A DNA stretch of 64,000 nucleotides from Lampris incognitus (Eukaryota; Chordata; Actinopteri; Lampriformes; Lampridae). The DNA is taken from assembly GCF_029633865.1 (NCBI RefSeq), contig NC_079216.1, forward strand, positions 23,622,447 through 23,686,446, written 5' to 3'. Under the pieces are notes generated by a model that worked only from the letters and a program-made list of their open reading frames with translations, did not search any database and had not been told where the DNA came from. Position numbers and translations under genes: made by a program. This document shows positions 34,301 to 46,300 of this stretch, in pieces. Every line of letters begins with the position of its first letter. Positions within the stretch are counted from its first letter, which is position 1.

Positions 34301-37300
34301 TCCAACACATCTGAAAAAATAGAGGATCTTATGATCCTTTCTGTAATTACTGTGCAAAGAGAAGCCTGAATTTCTGAATTCCAAGTCCCAGAACAGTGCA
34401 GCCATACATGCATCCATACAACAAACATACATGCAAACATGTTCTGCATTACTAAGTTTTGAACACTTAAGCTGCACTTGTCAAGTAGGTCAATGAGACA
34501 CCTGCATGAGTCAACAGAGCAAATTTTTTAAAAATTTTATATTTTCAATTACTTTTACCAATCCAGCAGAAGACTGGGGTTATATCTAAGCCTAAATAAT
34601 TATGCCTTTGGTTAATTAGAAAGGAAAGTAGCAACAGTGTACATAAAATGTTATTCAGATAAGAAGGTAGACACATTTCAACTATTTTAATGTAAGCTGG
34701 CCAATGCATAATTTGATTTATTCAATGGATGCCAGGTCTCTTACTGGGCTGTTTGTCCAGGAATTCCTGGAACTTGTTCCTTTCATATTCAGCTGACTGC
34801 TGCAAGAGATAGGGCCTGATGCTGCTTAAGGCAAAGTTTGCCATGTCCATCTTCATCAAATCCAAAACAGAGAATATCGCTCTAAGCGAGGAAGAAGAGA
34901 AGAGAAAAAATATAGAGACAGAAAGGAGAACTGTAGGAAGGAAAAAAGAGACAGACTAATAGCAAGGCTCCAAAATATGATGTAAAAATGATTAGAATAG
35001 ATAAAATCAAAACCATATTGTAGCACATCCAACAATAAGTGTTTCTGTCTCAGCAAAACCAGTATTTGCAGCTTACTGTAGAATGGTGGCATTACCCTCA
35101 GACGCTAAACTTGACAATAGGGCTGGGCAATATTTCAATATTATTGTAGATTGTCTTTCAATGGAATTGCATCCGAATGAATTTCAGATATTGCCTTATC
35201 GTGATACACTATTTTGTGATCTAAATTAATGGTAAGGAGGTCTGAATATCTGAGGGAATATTTTTTTAAAATTTGCTTTGGTTTGATATTGTGGTGAGCT
35301 GGCGTGGAAGAAGGAGTCGAGAGGCAGAGATCTCTTGGCAGCTCCCATATCCCATACACCGCATGACCCCGGGAGTGCTCTTTTTATTTGCCCACCAAAA
35401 ACGGCTATCGAAAAACGCCCCCCCCCAGGTCACGTCTGGAAACATTAGTCTTAGTAACAGACCTAGTTAGTCAGTCAATAAAATGGTCATCTACTCGGTC
35501 CAAGTCGAAACCCCAAATAAACAACACAACCACAATAACCAAAACATGAATGCAACATCACTTAAGCACCAATTTGAACATGAACGTTAACAGTCCCGGA
35601 ATCCCTTGCGCTCCCTCAGCACAGAACTGCCGACAGTCAGAGTGACTGACCTCTCTGGTCGCTACATAGCCCCCACTTGAGGGGTCAGTTGTCCTCAATG
35701 ACCCCATCACCTAATACATAGTCCCTCAAATGTCCAGGGTGCTGTCGCTGGCAAACAGGCCACCTGGGGCTCACAGGAAGCACAACTGGGGGAGAGTCCC
35801 ACTGATTGGCGCATGGGATGCCCCCCTCTCCAACAACAGGTGGAACAAGGGGGTGGTATGGGGAGAGGCTGTCCTGGTGCAGCACTACCATATTCCTCCG
35901 TCCAGGCATGTGTGCCTGGTACACCACCTCAGACAGCTGGCCCACGACCTCGTCGGGCCCCTGCCAGTGGCTGCGAAGCTTGGGAGAAATCCCCTTCTTG
36001 GGAACAGGACAATACACCCATAACCTTGTCCCCTCTCACAAAGGCCTGCCCAAGGCACCATGTGTTACAAGGCCCTCTTCTGACTCCGAAGTTGGCCTGG
36101 GCCCGGCAGGTGTAGTTGTGGACCACCTGCAGGCGATCCCTCAGTCTTCAGAGGTAGTCCATTTCTTTTAGCCCGGCAATCTCAGGCTCGGGCAGGGCCC
36201 CTAACACGAAGTCCACCAGCGTCCAGAGTTCCCACCCAAACATGAGGGCAGCAGGCATACCCCTATATTGGCCTTCTTGGCCTCTAGGGGGCAGTGGGGC
36301 CACGGGGTACTGTTGCCATCAGGGTGGGCTGGAAAACTTCCATCTCTGGGGGGCTCCAAATTTTGCCACACTAGGTTTTCAAAGCGCCAATGGGTCTGCT
36401 CAATGTCCCACTCCAGTCTCTGGATCTCTCCCTCCATTCTTCAGGGAAATCCCACTTCTGACACCAATGTCACGAGCTGGTGTGGGAGAAGGAGTTGAGA
36501 GGCAGAGATCTCTTTTTAATGGCAACTCCCGTGCCCCATACACCGCACAACCCACCCCAGGAGTGCTCTTTTTATTTGCACAACAAAAATGGCTACCGAA
36601 GAACAGTTTCCCTCCCCGGGTCACTTCTGGAAACATTAGTCTTAGTAACAGACCTAGTTAGTCAGTCAGTAAAATGGTAATTTACTTGGTCCGAGCCGAA
36701 CCCCTAAACAAACAACACAACCACAATAACCAAAACATGAACGTAACATCACTAAAACACCAATTTGAACATGAACGTTAACAGTCCCAGAATCCCTTGT
36801 GCTCCCCCAGCACAGAACTGCTGACAGTCAGAACGACCGCCCTCTCTGGTCGCTATATAGCCCCCACTTGAGGGGTCAGTTGTCCTCAATGACCCCATCA
36901 GCCAATACATAGTCCCTCAAATGTCCAGGGTGCTGTCGCTGGCACACAGGCTGCCTGGGGCTCACAGGAAGCGCAACTGGGGGAGAGTCACACTGATCGG
37001 TGCATGGGGTGCCCCCCTCTCCAATAACAAGTGGAGCAAGGGGGCGGTATGGGGAGAGTCTGTCCTGGTGCAGCACCACCATGCTCCTCTGGCTAGGCAT
37101 GCCACCTGGTACACCACCTCAGACAGCTGGCCCACAACCTCGCCAGTCCCTTCCAGTAGCTGCGAAGCTTGGGAGAAATTCCCCTTCTTGCTATGGGACA
37201 ATACACCCATACCCTTGTCCCCTCACACGAAGGCCTGCCCAAGGCACTGTGTGTCATAGGCCCTCTACTGTCGTACTCTGGAGTTGGCCTGGGCCCAGTG

Positions 37301-40300
37301 GGTGTAGTCGTGGACCACCTGTAGCCAATCCCTCGGTCTTTAGAGGTAGTCCATTTCTTTTATCCTGGCAATCTCAGGCTCGGGCGGGGCCCTGAACACC
37401 AAGTCCACCGGTGTCTGGAGCTCCCGCCCAAACATGAGGGCAGCATTAACCCATTGATTGATACTGACCCTACTGGCCTCTAGGGGACAGTGGGGCCGCG
37501 GTGAACTGCAGCCATCAGGGTGAGCTGGAAAAGTTCTATCTCTGGGGGGTTCCGTCTTTTGCCACACCAGGTTTTCAAAGTGCTCAATGTCCCACTCCAT
37601 TCTCTGGATCTCCCTCTCTGTTCGTCGTTGAAATCCCACTCTGACACCAATGTCACAAGCTGGCGTGGAAGAAGGAGTCGAGATTTGTTTTTAATGGCAA
37701 CTCCCATGTCCCATACACCGCATGACCCCAGGAGTGCTCTTTTTATTTGCACACCAAAAATGGCTACCGAACAACTTTCCCTCCCGTCCTCACTTCTGAA
37801 AACATTAGTCTTAGTCACGGTCCTACAGTCAGTCAGTCAGTAAAATGGTCGTCTACTTAGCCCGAGTCAAACCTCCAAACAAACAAAACAAACACAATAA
37901 CCAAAACATGAACACAACATCACTAAAACAACAATTTGAACATGAATGTTAACAGTCCCAGAATCCCTTGCGCTCCCCCAGTGCAGAACTACTGACATGC
38001 AGAGCAACTGCCCTCTCTGGTCACTGCAATATTCTACTTTATATCACCAAACAGTTTGATGTGATGAACATCAGTTAAAATCTTAAACATCTTTTTGTAT
38101 ATGTGAACACATAATGTGATATAAATGTGATACACACCCCTATAAACAATACAGTTGCTAACAAACCAATTGTATGAAATTCCCAACAAAAATTGTAACA
38201 ATATTTTCCATATTGCCCAGCACCAGTTGACAACAGGTCAAACTATTTCTATGAGCTCAGATGCTAAATTCTAACAGTTTCCAGGATATCCTCATGGCAG
38301 AACAAGCTTACTTTGGCAAAGATAGACACGAACCTTCTGAACATGAGCTGAGACTAAAGGAACTAAAAACAAAATAAGAATAACTAGAAAAGCTTGCTTA
38401 AAATAGCCTTTCTCTTTTGTATCTCTGAAAGACTCATTTGTTGGCTTACTTAAGCAGAGGCACCAATTCGGTGGTCTCTTTAAGCTTCTGGATATCCTCG
38501 TCTCTGCAGGGGGCACACAATGAGCCCATGGTCCCCACAATGAACTGTGCAAGCTGACTGATGTCAAGCACCCTGTGCTCAGCCTGCTGCTGGATCAGAT
38601 GCAGGTCCAAAACCTCCTCTATACGGGCCCGCAGGCGACCATGGCCCAACAGCAAGAATGACAGTAAGGTCTCGATTAGGAGAGAGAAGGGGACAATTAA
38701 ATGAAGGAATCAAAAGAGAGAAACTGATGTAGGAATGAGGAAAGAAAGGAATTAAAGCTGCAGTAGGTAACACTGAACGTTCCAACGCAAATCCTTCTGC
38801 CTCTCTCTGCAGCCTTGTAGCGCTCCATTAAGCCCCTCCCACCAAATGACCTCCGCATCGCTCTTTAGCCCCTTACACGTGTACAATCAGGAAATGTCAA
38901 CGCGGGGCTCGTGAAACTTGTATCCTAGCTGATAATCCATCCATGTAAAAATGTATTTCTTTCAGCGAATCTCTTAGTTACACTACTATTGTCCATGTGA
39001 AGCAGCGACTTCAAGTTAGCCTTGTTGATTTTTAGGGTTACAAGTGACCGGCGGGGCAGGGCGGATTTGAATTTATCGCGTACACAACCATCTGCGTTTG
39101 TAGAACAGCCAATAATAGGAACACCCTCTCTTTGAAATGACCCGTGGTTGGCTAAAATCTTCCGTCCCAGGTTAGATTTTTTTCCTTAAAGCCTGAATAC
39201 AGAGCCAAGAGGAGGCGCAGAAGTCTAGTTTTCTCTCAGACTACTTGAATTACAATATGCTGAAAGGTTATTATGGAATTGTTGTCCAATGACGCCATAA
39301 AACAAAACAAAACATTGCCCTGAGAAACCAAAATGTAATGAGTGAACAAATCAAAGTATGAATAAGGAGAGGAGTAATGAGCCTTGGAAGGGAGGAAAAG
39401 AGTGAATGGCAGAAGAGGGGGGGGTTCATAATTTATATTGTGAAGTGCATAGATAAGTAGACACGCTGGCCGCTGGCTGGCGGGTCTGACCCTTTAGTCT
39501 AGCGGTTAGCGATGTCTCCTGTGGTGCGGGCGATACGGGTTCGCTTCCCGGCCGCGGCAGTTCCTGTGGTTGCGTTGTCCCTCGAATTCGCTACATTGGT
39601 GCCAGAAGTGGGATGGAGCGACCGTAAGGCGATCGGAAAACGTATGCGCCCTGAGGCGTGAAGGAGTTGATATGCTTAAGCGCGGGGACGCGCTTCCCGA
39701 AGGAGGGGGGGTAGTGTAACGTGCATGGATAACTAGACACGCTGGCTGCTGCCTGGCGGGTCTGATCCTTTAGTCGAGCGGTTAGCGACGTCCCCTGTGG
39801 TGCGGGCGATACGGGTTCGCTTCCCGACCGCGGCAGTTCCTGTGGTTGCAATGTCCCCCGAATTCGCTACAATATCTTAATACAGTTTTGTGCCTCTGAT
39901 CTTTCCCAAAATATGATGTGACTCAAGTATCTATATCTAAGGAACCAGGAGGAGGCAGATGGAAAAAAGGAGTAAACATATCAACAAAGTGCAAGGCCTG
40001 ATAATTAGACTTGCTTTACTTTGCCTCTCTAGTTGGTGTTCCTGAACACAATACACCCCGCCCGCCTTACCTCTTTGATCTCAGCAAGCAGCTTGATGGC
40101 ATGATTATATGACGGGGGATCCTCATTCATCTGAGTCTCCAGACAATCCCAGAATGCCTTGTGCAAGATCTCCTTCACTCTGCGCTCCAAACTGCATAGG
40201 TCCACAAACGGGACGATTACAACAGTGAGAAAGAATACACGTACTAGACATAAGTATATGTATATAATAACAATACTAGAAAAGTTTTCAGTGTTTCCTT

Positions 40301-43300
40301 ACACATACTAACACACTTGAGATTTTGGCCAAAATCAATGTAGTTCATAAAAACACTCCTTCACTACTGATTTTTCACGACTTTTCTATGACTTCTCTAT
40401 GAGGCAGAACAAAAAATTCTCGCACACTGTCCTCTATACTTGTATTCAGAGATCTTTAATTACGATGTTTTTTATGCATGTTTAATGATCCAGGTAAGAA
40501 AATCAAAGAAAGTTGAATCAGTTACTCTGGACACAACGTTTATTGAGAGAAACGTTTCATCACTCATCTAAGTGACCTCTTCGGTCTCAACTGACTGCAG
40601 GTATCCCCACCCTTATAAACAATACAGTTGCTAACGACCCAAACCAACGATGGGTTTCAGAAAATAGGCGTGACCATTAACTACCGTTTCAATGGCCGTA
40701 TGTACTATTCACAAAGGAGTTGGGAATGTTTGCAATCACAACACTGTAACATGGTGACAAATATACTCTTAGCCCCCCCCCCCCCCCGGTTCAGAGATGG
40801 TCGTTCCGTTACTTCCCATCTACAGGCCAGTGGCCACTCTTTAAAAGATGAGGATGTGCACATCCTTGATAGGGAGGAAAGCTGGTTTCAACCGGAAGGC
40901 AAAGAGGCCATCTATGTAAAGCGGGAACGACCATCCCTGAACCGGGGGGGGGCTAAGAGTACATCGATCACCATCTTACAGTGCTGTGATTGCAAACATT
41001 CCCAAATCGTCTTTGAATAGTACACAGAAACGCCAGTTAATAGCCTGTCTGCATATGAAACTGATCATTGGTTTCAGTCGTTATGCCACTGTATTGTTTA
41101 TAAGGGTGGGGATACCTGCAGTCAGTTGAGACTGAAGAGGTCACTTAGAAGAGCGATGAAACCGTTTCTCTCAATAAATGTTGTGCCCAGATGAACTGAT
41201 TCAACTTTCTTTGAACTAATTACGTTTCGGTACACAGACCTTCATCAGTCAACGTGATGAAACGTTGTAATTAGTTATGAAAGATCTCGGACAGTGTGCA
41301 GGAGTTTTTTTGTTCTGCCTTGACGAACCATGATCTTCTCCCACGCACCTGTCAATCTACAGGTGAACACGTCTGCTCCTTGTTTCTACCATGACTTCTC
41401 TATGACATTAAGATTAATTCCCATGACCAAAAGACACTATTTTTTAGAGTAACACCATATATTATATGAAAGTCAGTCTGTATTCCAAAGACTTGATATG
41501 AACCACTCTACAAGTCATATTTTGTACTTGTCCATTTGAAGCCACTGACTGTTCAAAAGGCATTTGCCCAGTATACTGTCGACAAGATAGCTAGCTAACT
41601 GATAGGAAATTTAGCCAACACAGGCAAATGTGAGCATACAGAGACAAACTGCTGAATGCACACACCCAATGGAAATTTTATAGAGAACCTCCACCATGGT
41701 TCCAACCACTGTTACTTTTTTTCTATAAGTCAATCAATCTTTAACAGACCCGATGCGGCTTGTGTCCAATTTCCGTGACTTTTCCAAAATTACAATTTTC
41801 CATAAATTTTCCCCAGCCTTAAAATTGTATGTTCAAATTTACTGTCTTCTCCAAGTTTTTCGTAAATGTATGATGGTTGAATATATTTGACTGACAAATA
41901 ATTTATGTTTTTACCTCCCCCATTTTTCTAAATTCAAATGTCACCATCACAAGTACACAACTATCGTTACCATTACTATGATTGGCGAGCTTTAAAAAAG
42001 CTCACCTTCCCTCTGGGAGTTCTGTAGGTTTGACTTGGAATTCTTGGTTGACCATGATCTCATGGGCCAAAGCCATATTACTGACTCCTTTAGCTGTCTC
42101 CATTACCTCCTCCATAGAGACAAACCTGGGAGGGCTAGCTGTGAATAAATAAATGAACACAAGTTAAAGCTAGACCCACATTACAATTCCCTTTTATTCC
42201 TAACAGGAGACTCAACATCCGGGTGGCATGGCGGTCTATTCCATTGCCTACCAACACAGGGATCGCCGAGTCGAATCCCCGTGTTACCTCCGGCTCGTTC
42301 GGGCGTCCCTACAGACACAATTGGCCGTGTCTGCAGGTGGGAAGCCGGATGCGGTTATGTGTCCTGGTTGCTGCACTAGCGCCTCCTCCGGTCGGTCGGG
42401 GTGCCTGTTCGGGGGGGAGGGGGAACTGGGGGGAATAGCATGATCCTCCCACGTGCTACATCCCCCTGGCGAAACTCCTCAGTCAGGTGAAAAGAAGCGG
42501 CTGGCAACTCCTCATGTACCAGAGAAGGCATGGGGTAGTCTACAGCCCTCTCCAGATCAGCAGAGGGGGTGGAGCAGCGACCGGGACAGCTCAGAAGAGT
42601 GCGGTAATTGGCCAAGTACAATTGGGGAGAAAAAAAGGGGGGAAATCTTAAAAAAAAGAAAAAAGAAAGAAACTCCAGGTCTGTTTTTCCAAGTGATTTT
42701 TGACCAAATTAAAATCACTGGAATGGGTCTTTAATAAAATGCTTCTTCTGTCACATAACTCCTAGATTCAGTATTTTCAAAGTATGCACTGTGTTCTTTC
42801 CCATTGTTTTCCGATGCATCAATAGCATCCACAATGAAGGACATGAAGGACATTTTTCACCATAATATTTTCATTGCGTAGTATCAAATGTAACCATGTA
42901 GTGTCAGTATAAAAAGGTAAAAAGGATGTATCACTCTGAACTAGTCGTTCTATGATATTCCCAGGGGGCAAAGGGGTTTTACAGAGATGGAATGTTGTAA
43001 AAGGTTGTGCACCAGAAATGATATCTAGGACCTTCCAGGATCATAACCTGGGTGGACAACCTGGTCAACTAAGTACTGGAAAGCTACAGGAAGTGAAAAT
43101 TGCAAATCGCTGCCAAGGTTTCCGCACCATCCTTTAATTGAAGGTATTCTGTGTTGTAGGTCAAACCAAACTGAGTTAAACTTATCTGGAAATTGAAATG
43201 TTAAGCTGTTACTGCCAAATTAATACCCTGCTATTATTTGTGCAAATCAACATCTGTTTTTACAAAAAAAACATCCTATTTTGATAATGAAAGAAACAAA

Positions 43301-46300
43301 GATTTTGGCGGCAAAACATTTATTTCACTTTAATACTCTCTTTTTTGGTTATTAACTGCAGATATGACAGGACTAACAGGAGTAGAACACAAAATAATCC
43401 ATCACATGGCCAGGACTAGAAAACTGGATTGTCATTTTAAACATGTAACCTACACTGAATATAAATGTCTAATATTACAACAAATTTTGGTTTCCATGGT
43501 AGTGCCATAGCAGCTATTTTGAGTAAGTTTTTGCTTTCTAGTCATTTTCTGAGTTACTGCTGCTTTCACTGCTCTCAATTGTTGCAGTGTGTATCCTGCT
43601 GTATTTGGTTGCCAGTTCCAGGCAACGGCACCCTATGTAGCATGGAACCGCCTTCTTTGCACAGGCACAGTTCTTCTGGCAGCCTTTGACACATCCACAT
43701 GAGAGCAGAGTAGCCCTTTTCAGGTGCAGGAGAAATGCGCTCTCTGTTAGGGGTAGTAGCTTTAACAGCATTGATCTGTTGTTCAGGAACTTGTGTGCTC
43801 TCAGTTTGCCCAGATCAGAATCATCAAAGTGATCAACCGTGGTTGTGTACACAGCTATGGTGAGGTCTCAAGCCTGGTTGAGGAGGTCATCTGTTATGGC
43901 ATCGGCGGGGTTCTCACCAAACTCTTCAAGTGCAGGTGTGTCCAGACTCATGCTGCTCTTGAATCATAACTTCTTTCCAGTGAAATATGAATAACTAGTG
44001 GTATCTCTACCACTCAGACTGTGGACGAAGGGCATGGCACAACAATGTGAAGGTCCCAGTGCCACAACCATTTCATGTATAGGCAGGTATGCATTCTGGG
44101 CTGTTCTCACCCACCGCCCTGGTATATCACCGAGGTGTGTTGCACCATAGTACAGGCCCATGGTAATGATGTCGGTGTCATTGGCATGGATGACAACTCT
44201 GTCAACTCCTTCATTATGGACACTGTAGAGGGTTTGGAGTATTATCCTAGTATCAGCCTCCTGCTGTGTGGATTCCAGAGCAGGAATATTCATCACAGAC
44301 CCTTCTGTGAGCACCACGCTGTTCATCTCTTCTTTAAATCCACCACCCAGGTAGAGAAGAGTTGGGCCAAGAGCAGGCTCCAGGTTGCTCATTCTCACAC
44401 CATTTCTCACAGAGGACGCTCAGAAGGTTTGCTTTGTTAGCTGATACTGCAAAAAAAACTCCTTTGGATCAGAAGTTGTGTACTGCTCACTGACTTCATA
44501 TACTTTAGCTGGTTTTGATCAGGTATATCTCTGTTCCTGCTCAACTGACTTAAGGTTGGGTCCACTGTACCTGTCACAACAGATTTCAGTGCCGGCAGGC
44601 AAATCATTTGGCAGCAGGTTTTTGTGTATCACTAAGCGATGGTTCCACATCTTTCACCTTTGTGAAAAGAACAGTGTCACAGGGCGCATATAGCATCAAT
44701 GACTACTGCTGTCTTTTTGTCATCTTGAGGCAGATCAGGGATGCTGGTCACTTAGGTCTCCTCTTTCAGGATCTTCACTAGGCTTGCCTTGGTACCAGTT
44801 CTCACACTGCCATTTTCTTGGAAGAGGGATGGAGGAAAGTTACTGCACTCGTGGTTTCCTATGAAGTCAACAATGTTGAGTTCTCCACCACTGGCAGTGA
44901 TCTGTGTCATTTGCACAAGGGCAGTAACTTCATTGCTATTGCCAGGTGCAGAAGTTTTCGCCCCGGACTTCTTTGGTTTCGTTTTGTGTGTGGAAGGTGT
45001 TAAGCTTCAAAATACTTGTCTTCTTCTGATCACTGGACAGTGACTCAGACAGTGCCTTCAGACCCAGTACTTTCACGCTCGTCAGGTTGTCCTTGACTAT
45101 GGAATCTGCAAACTGTTCAGTTGATATGTTGATCAGGGATGGTGTGGCTGCTGTGAATGGGTTGGTCTCTACTGCTGCCATGACCTTGACTACCATCTCT
45201 GCATCCCTGGTGACACAACTCCAACCAGATTCATGGTGTGGGTTGGAGGAATGGAAGTGCAGCATAGACTTGAGCTCTGCAGAGATAGCTGCAGTGAGTG
45301 GTTTTGTGTAGACCCACTTTATCCGGGCTGCAGGGTTGAGTGTAATGCCATCCTGACCACTTGCCTCCTTGGCATCTACATTATAAGTCTGCTCCAGAAG
45401 CATGTCAGGAGAGACACCATTGTGATTGCCATCTGCTCTCCTCCCAACAAATGCACCTGCCGTCAGTGCTTCATGTAACTCTGGGGCTGTTTCTGACAAT
45501 TTCTTCATCTCAGCCAAATACAGAGGCAAAGACTGCTGCCTATATTTGTAGTGGCCTGCTGCAGTGAGGTAGGGTGGCATTCGTGCTGTTTCACAGAGAT
45601 GTCCTACCCAGTCACTTTCCTGCTGGTAGCAGATAAGCCTGTGAGGAATGTCTGACATCTCAAGGAAGATTGACCAGAAAACTGCTGTTGATTGCTCATT
45701 CAGTGGTTCCTGGAAAAGCAACATCTGCTCTCATAGGACTGATTACCGTGGGCGTGTCATCTGAATTCTGACAGGTCATGGAAAAGAGCCTCCAGCTCTT
45801 CCACGAGGTGACTAAATGCAACAGCATACAGGTTCAGCCTTGGCTTTCCAGAATGAATGCGCTTGAGCCTTGAAGTTGTTCATGCGTCATTTGTGGTAGG
45901 CTATATTTTATTGGCAACCATGTCATGACCTTGCCAATCAGTCTCAGCAATATGTCATCTCTGCTCAGTTTCTTTGCTTTCTCCTCAATGGCCTTTTGAC
46001 TGTTTTTTTTTGTGTGTGTGGAGACCTTAGACGTTGGCTCCTTTCCCTGCAGCAACTTCTTATTGCAAATGACACACCTCTTCTTGGCTTCAATATTTTT
46101 CAGTTTTCCGCCTAGTGAATTTGACAGCATGGTATATGGACCTGCATCCTGGACCAGCCAAATCTGCTGCTCTTGCTCTCAAATCAGCAAGACGTTTCTT
46201 CTCAGCATAGTAGCCGTTCTCATTTACTTACCAGTTCCGACATTTTGGGTGCCAATTTGGTGCACTGTCTTCCAACCATTTTTCTGACACAGACTCATGG

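Larger units (their letters stand above)
35290..38028 (-). mobile_element. Ty3/Gypsy element with three LTRs in tandem
   Basis: Three LTRs (35290-35666, 36468-36857, 37651-38028) are separated by two similar internal segments of about 800 bp. The outermost flanks share ATAT (35286-35289 and 38029-38032), a single target duplication for the whole array. The internal parts keep the primer-binding site next to each left-hand LTR (minus sense) and the 3' end of pol, but no gag, protease or RT. Located in the tcp11l1 intron between exons 6 and 5, same strand as the gene. Confidence 0.88.
39439..39871 (+). mobile_element. 433-bp TRIM-like LTR element with tRNA-like sequence in its LTRs
   Basis: Two 157-bp direct repeats (39439-39595, 39715-39871), each TG...CA, flank a 119-bp interior. 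The interior starts at once with a primer-binding site (TTGGTGCCAGAAGTGGGA) and ends in a purine tract (GAAGGAGGGGGGGTAG). The flanks share ATAT (39435-39438, 39872-39875). This is the layout of a terminal-repeat retrotransposon in miniature, with no coding capacity. Each LTR holds a tRNA-like A box and B box. Confidence 0.88.
40390..41330. mobile_element. Penelope-like element copy arranged as a large palindrome
   Basis: Bases about 40505-40815 recur as the reverse complement at about 40915-41215, and an outer piece (40395-40460) recurs inverted at 41266-41325. Only about 100 bp in the centre is unpaired. The arms include GAATGTTTGCAATCACA and GGTATCCCCACCCTTATAAA. The frame running through the centre into the right arm resembles the C-terminus of Penelope-like polyproteins, and a hammerhead core lies in the right outer arm. 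This fits an inverted (tail-to-tail) dimer of a truncated Penelope-like element. Confidence 0.7.

Noticed and set aside
35685..37395. Tandem duplicated host gene (similar frames at 35.7 and 36.9 kb)
   Set aside because: The repeats are LTR-bounded Gypsy internals with integrase-type text.
40505..41215. Ordinary MITE with long inverted repeats
   Set aside because: The centre codes for a Penelope-like C-terminus and a hammerhead core lies beside it, so an inverted retroelement dimer fits better. A MITE cannot be excluded without copies.
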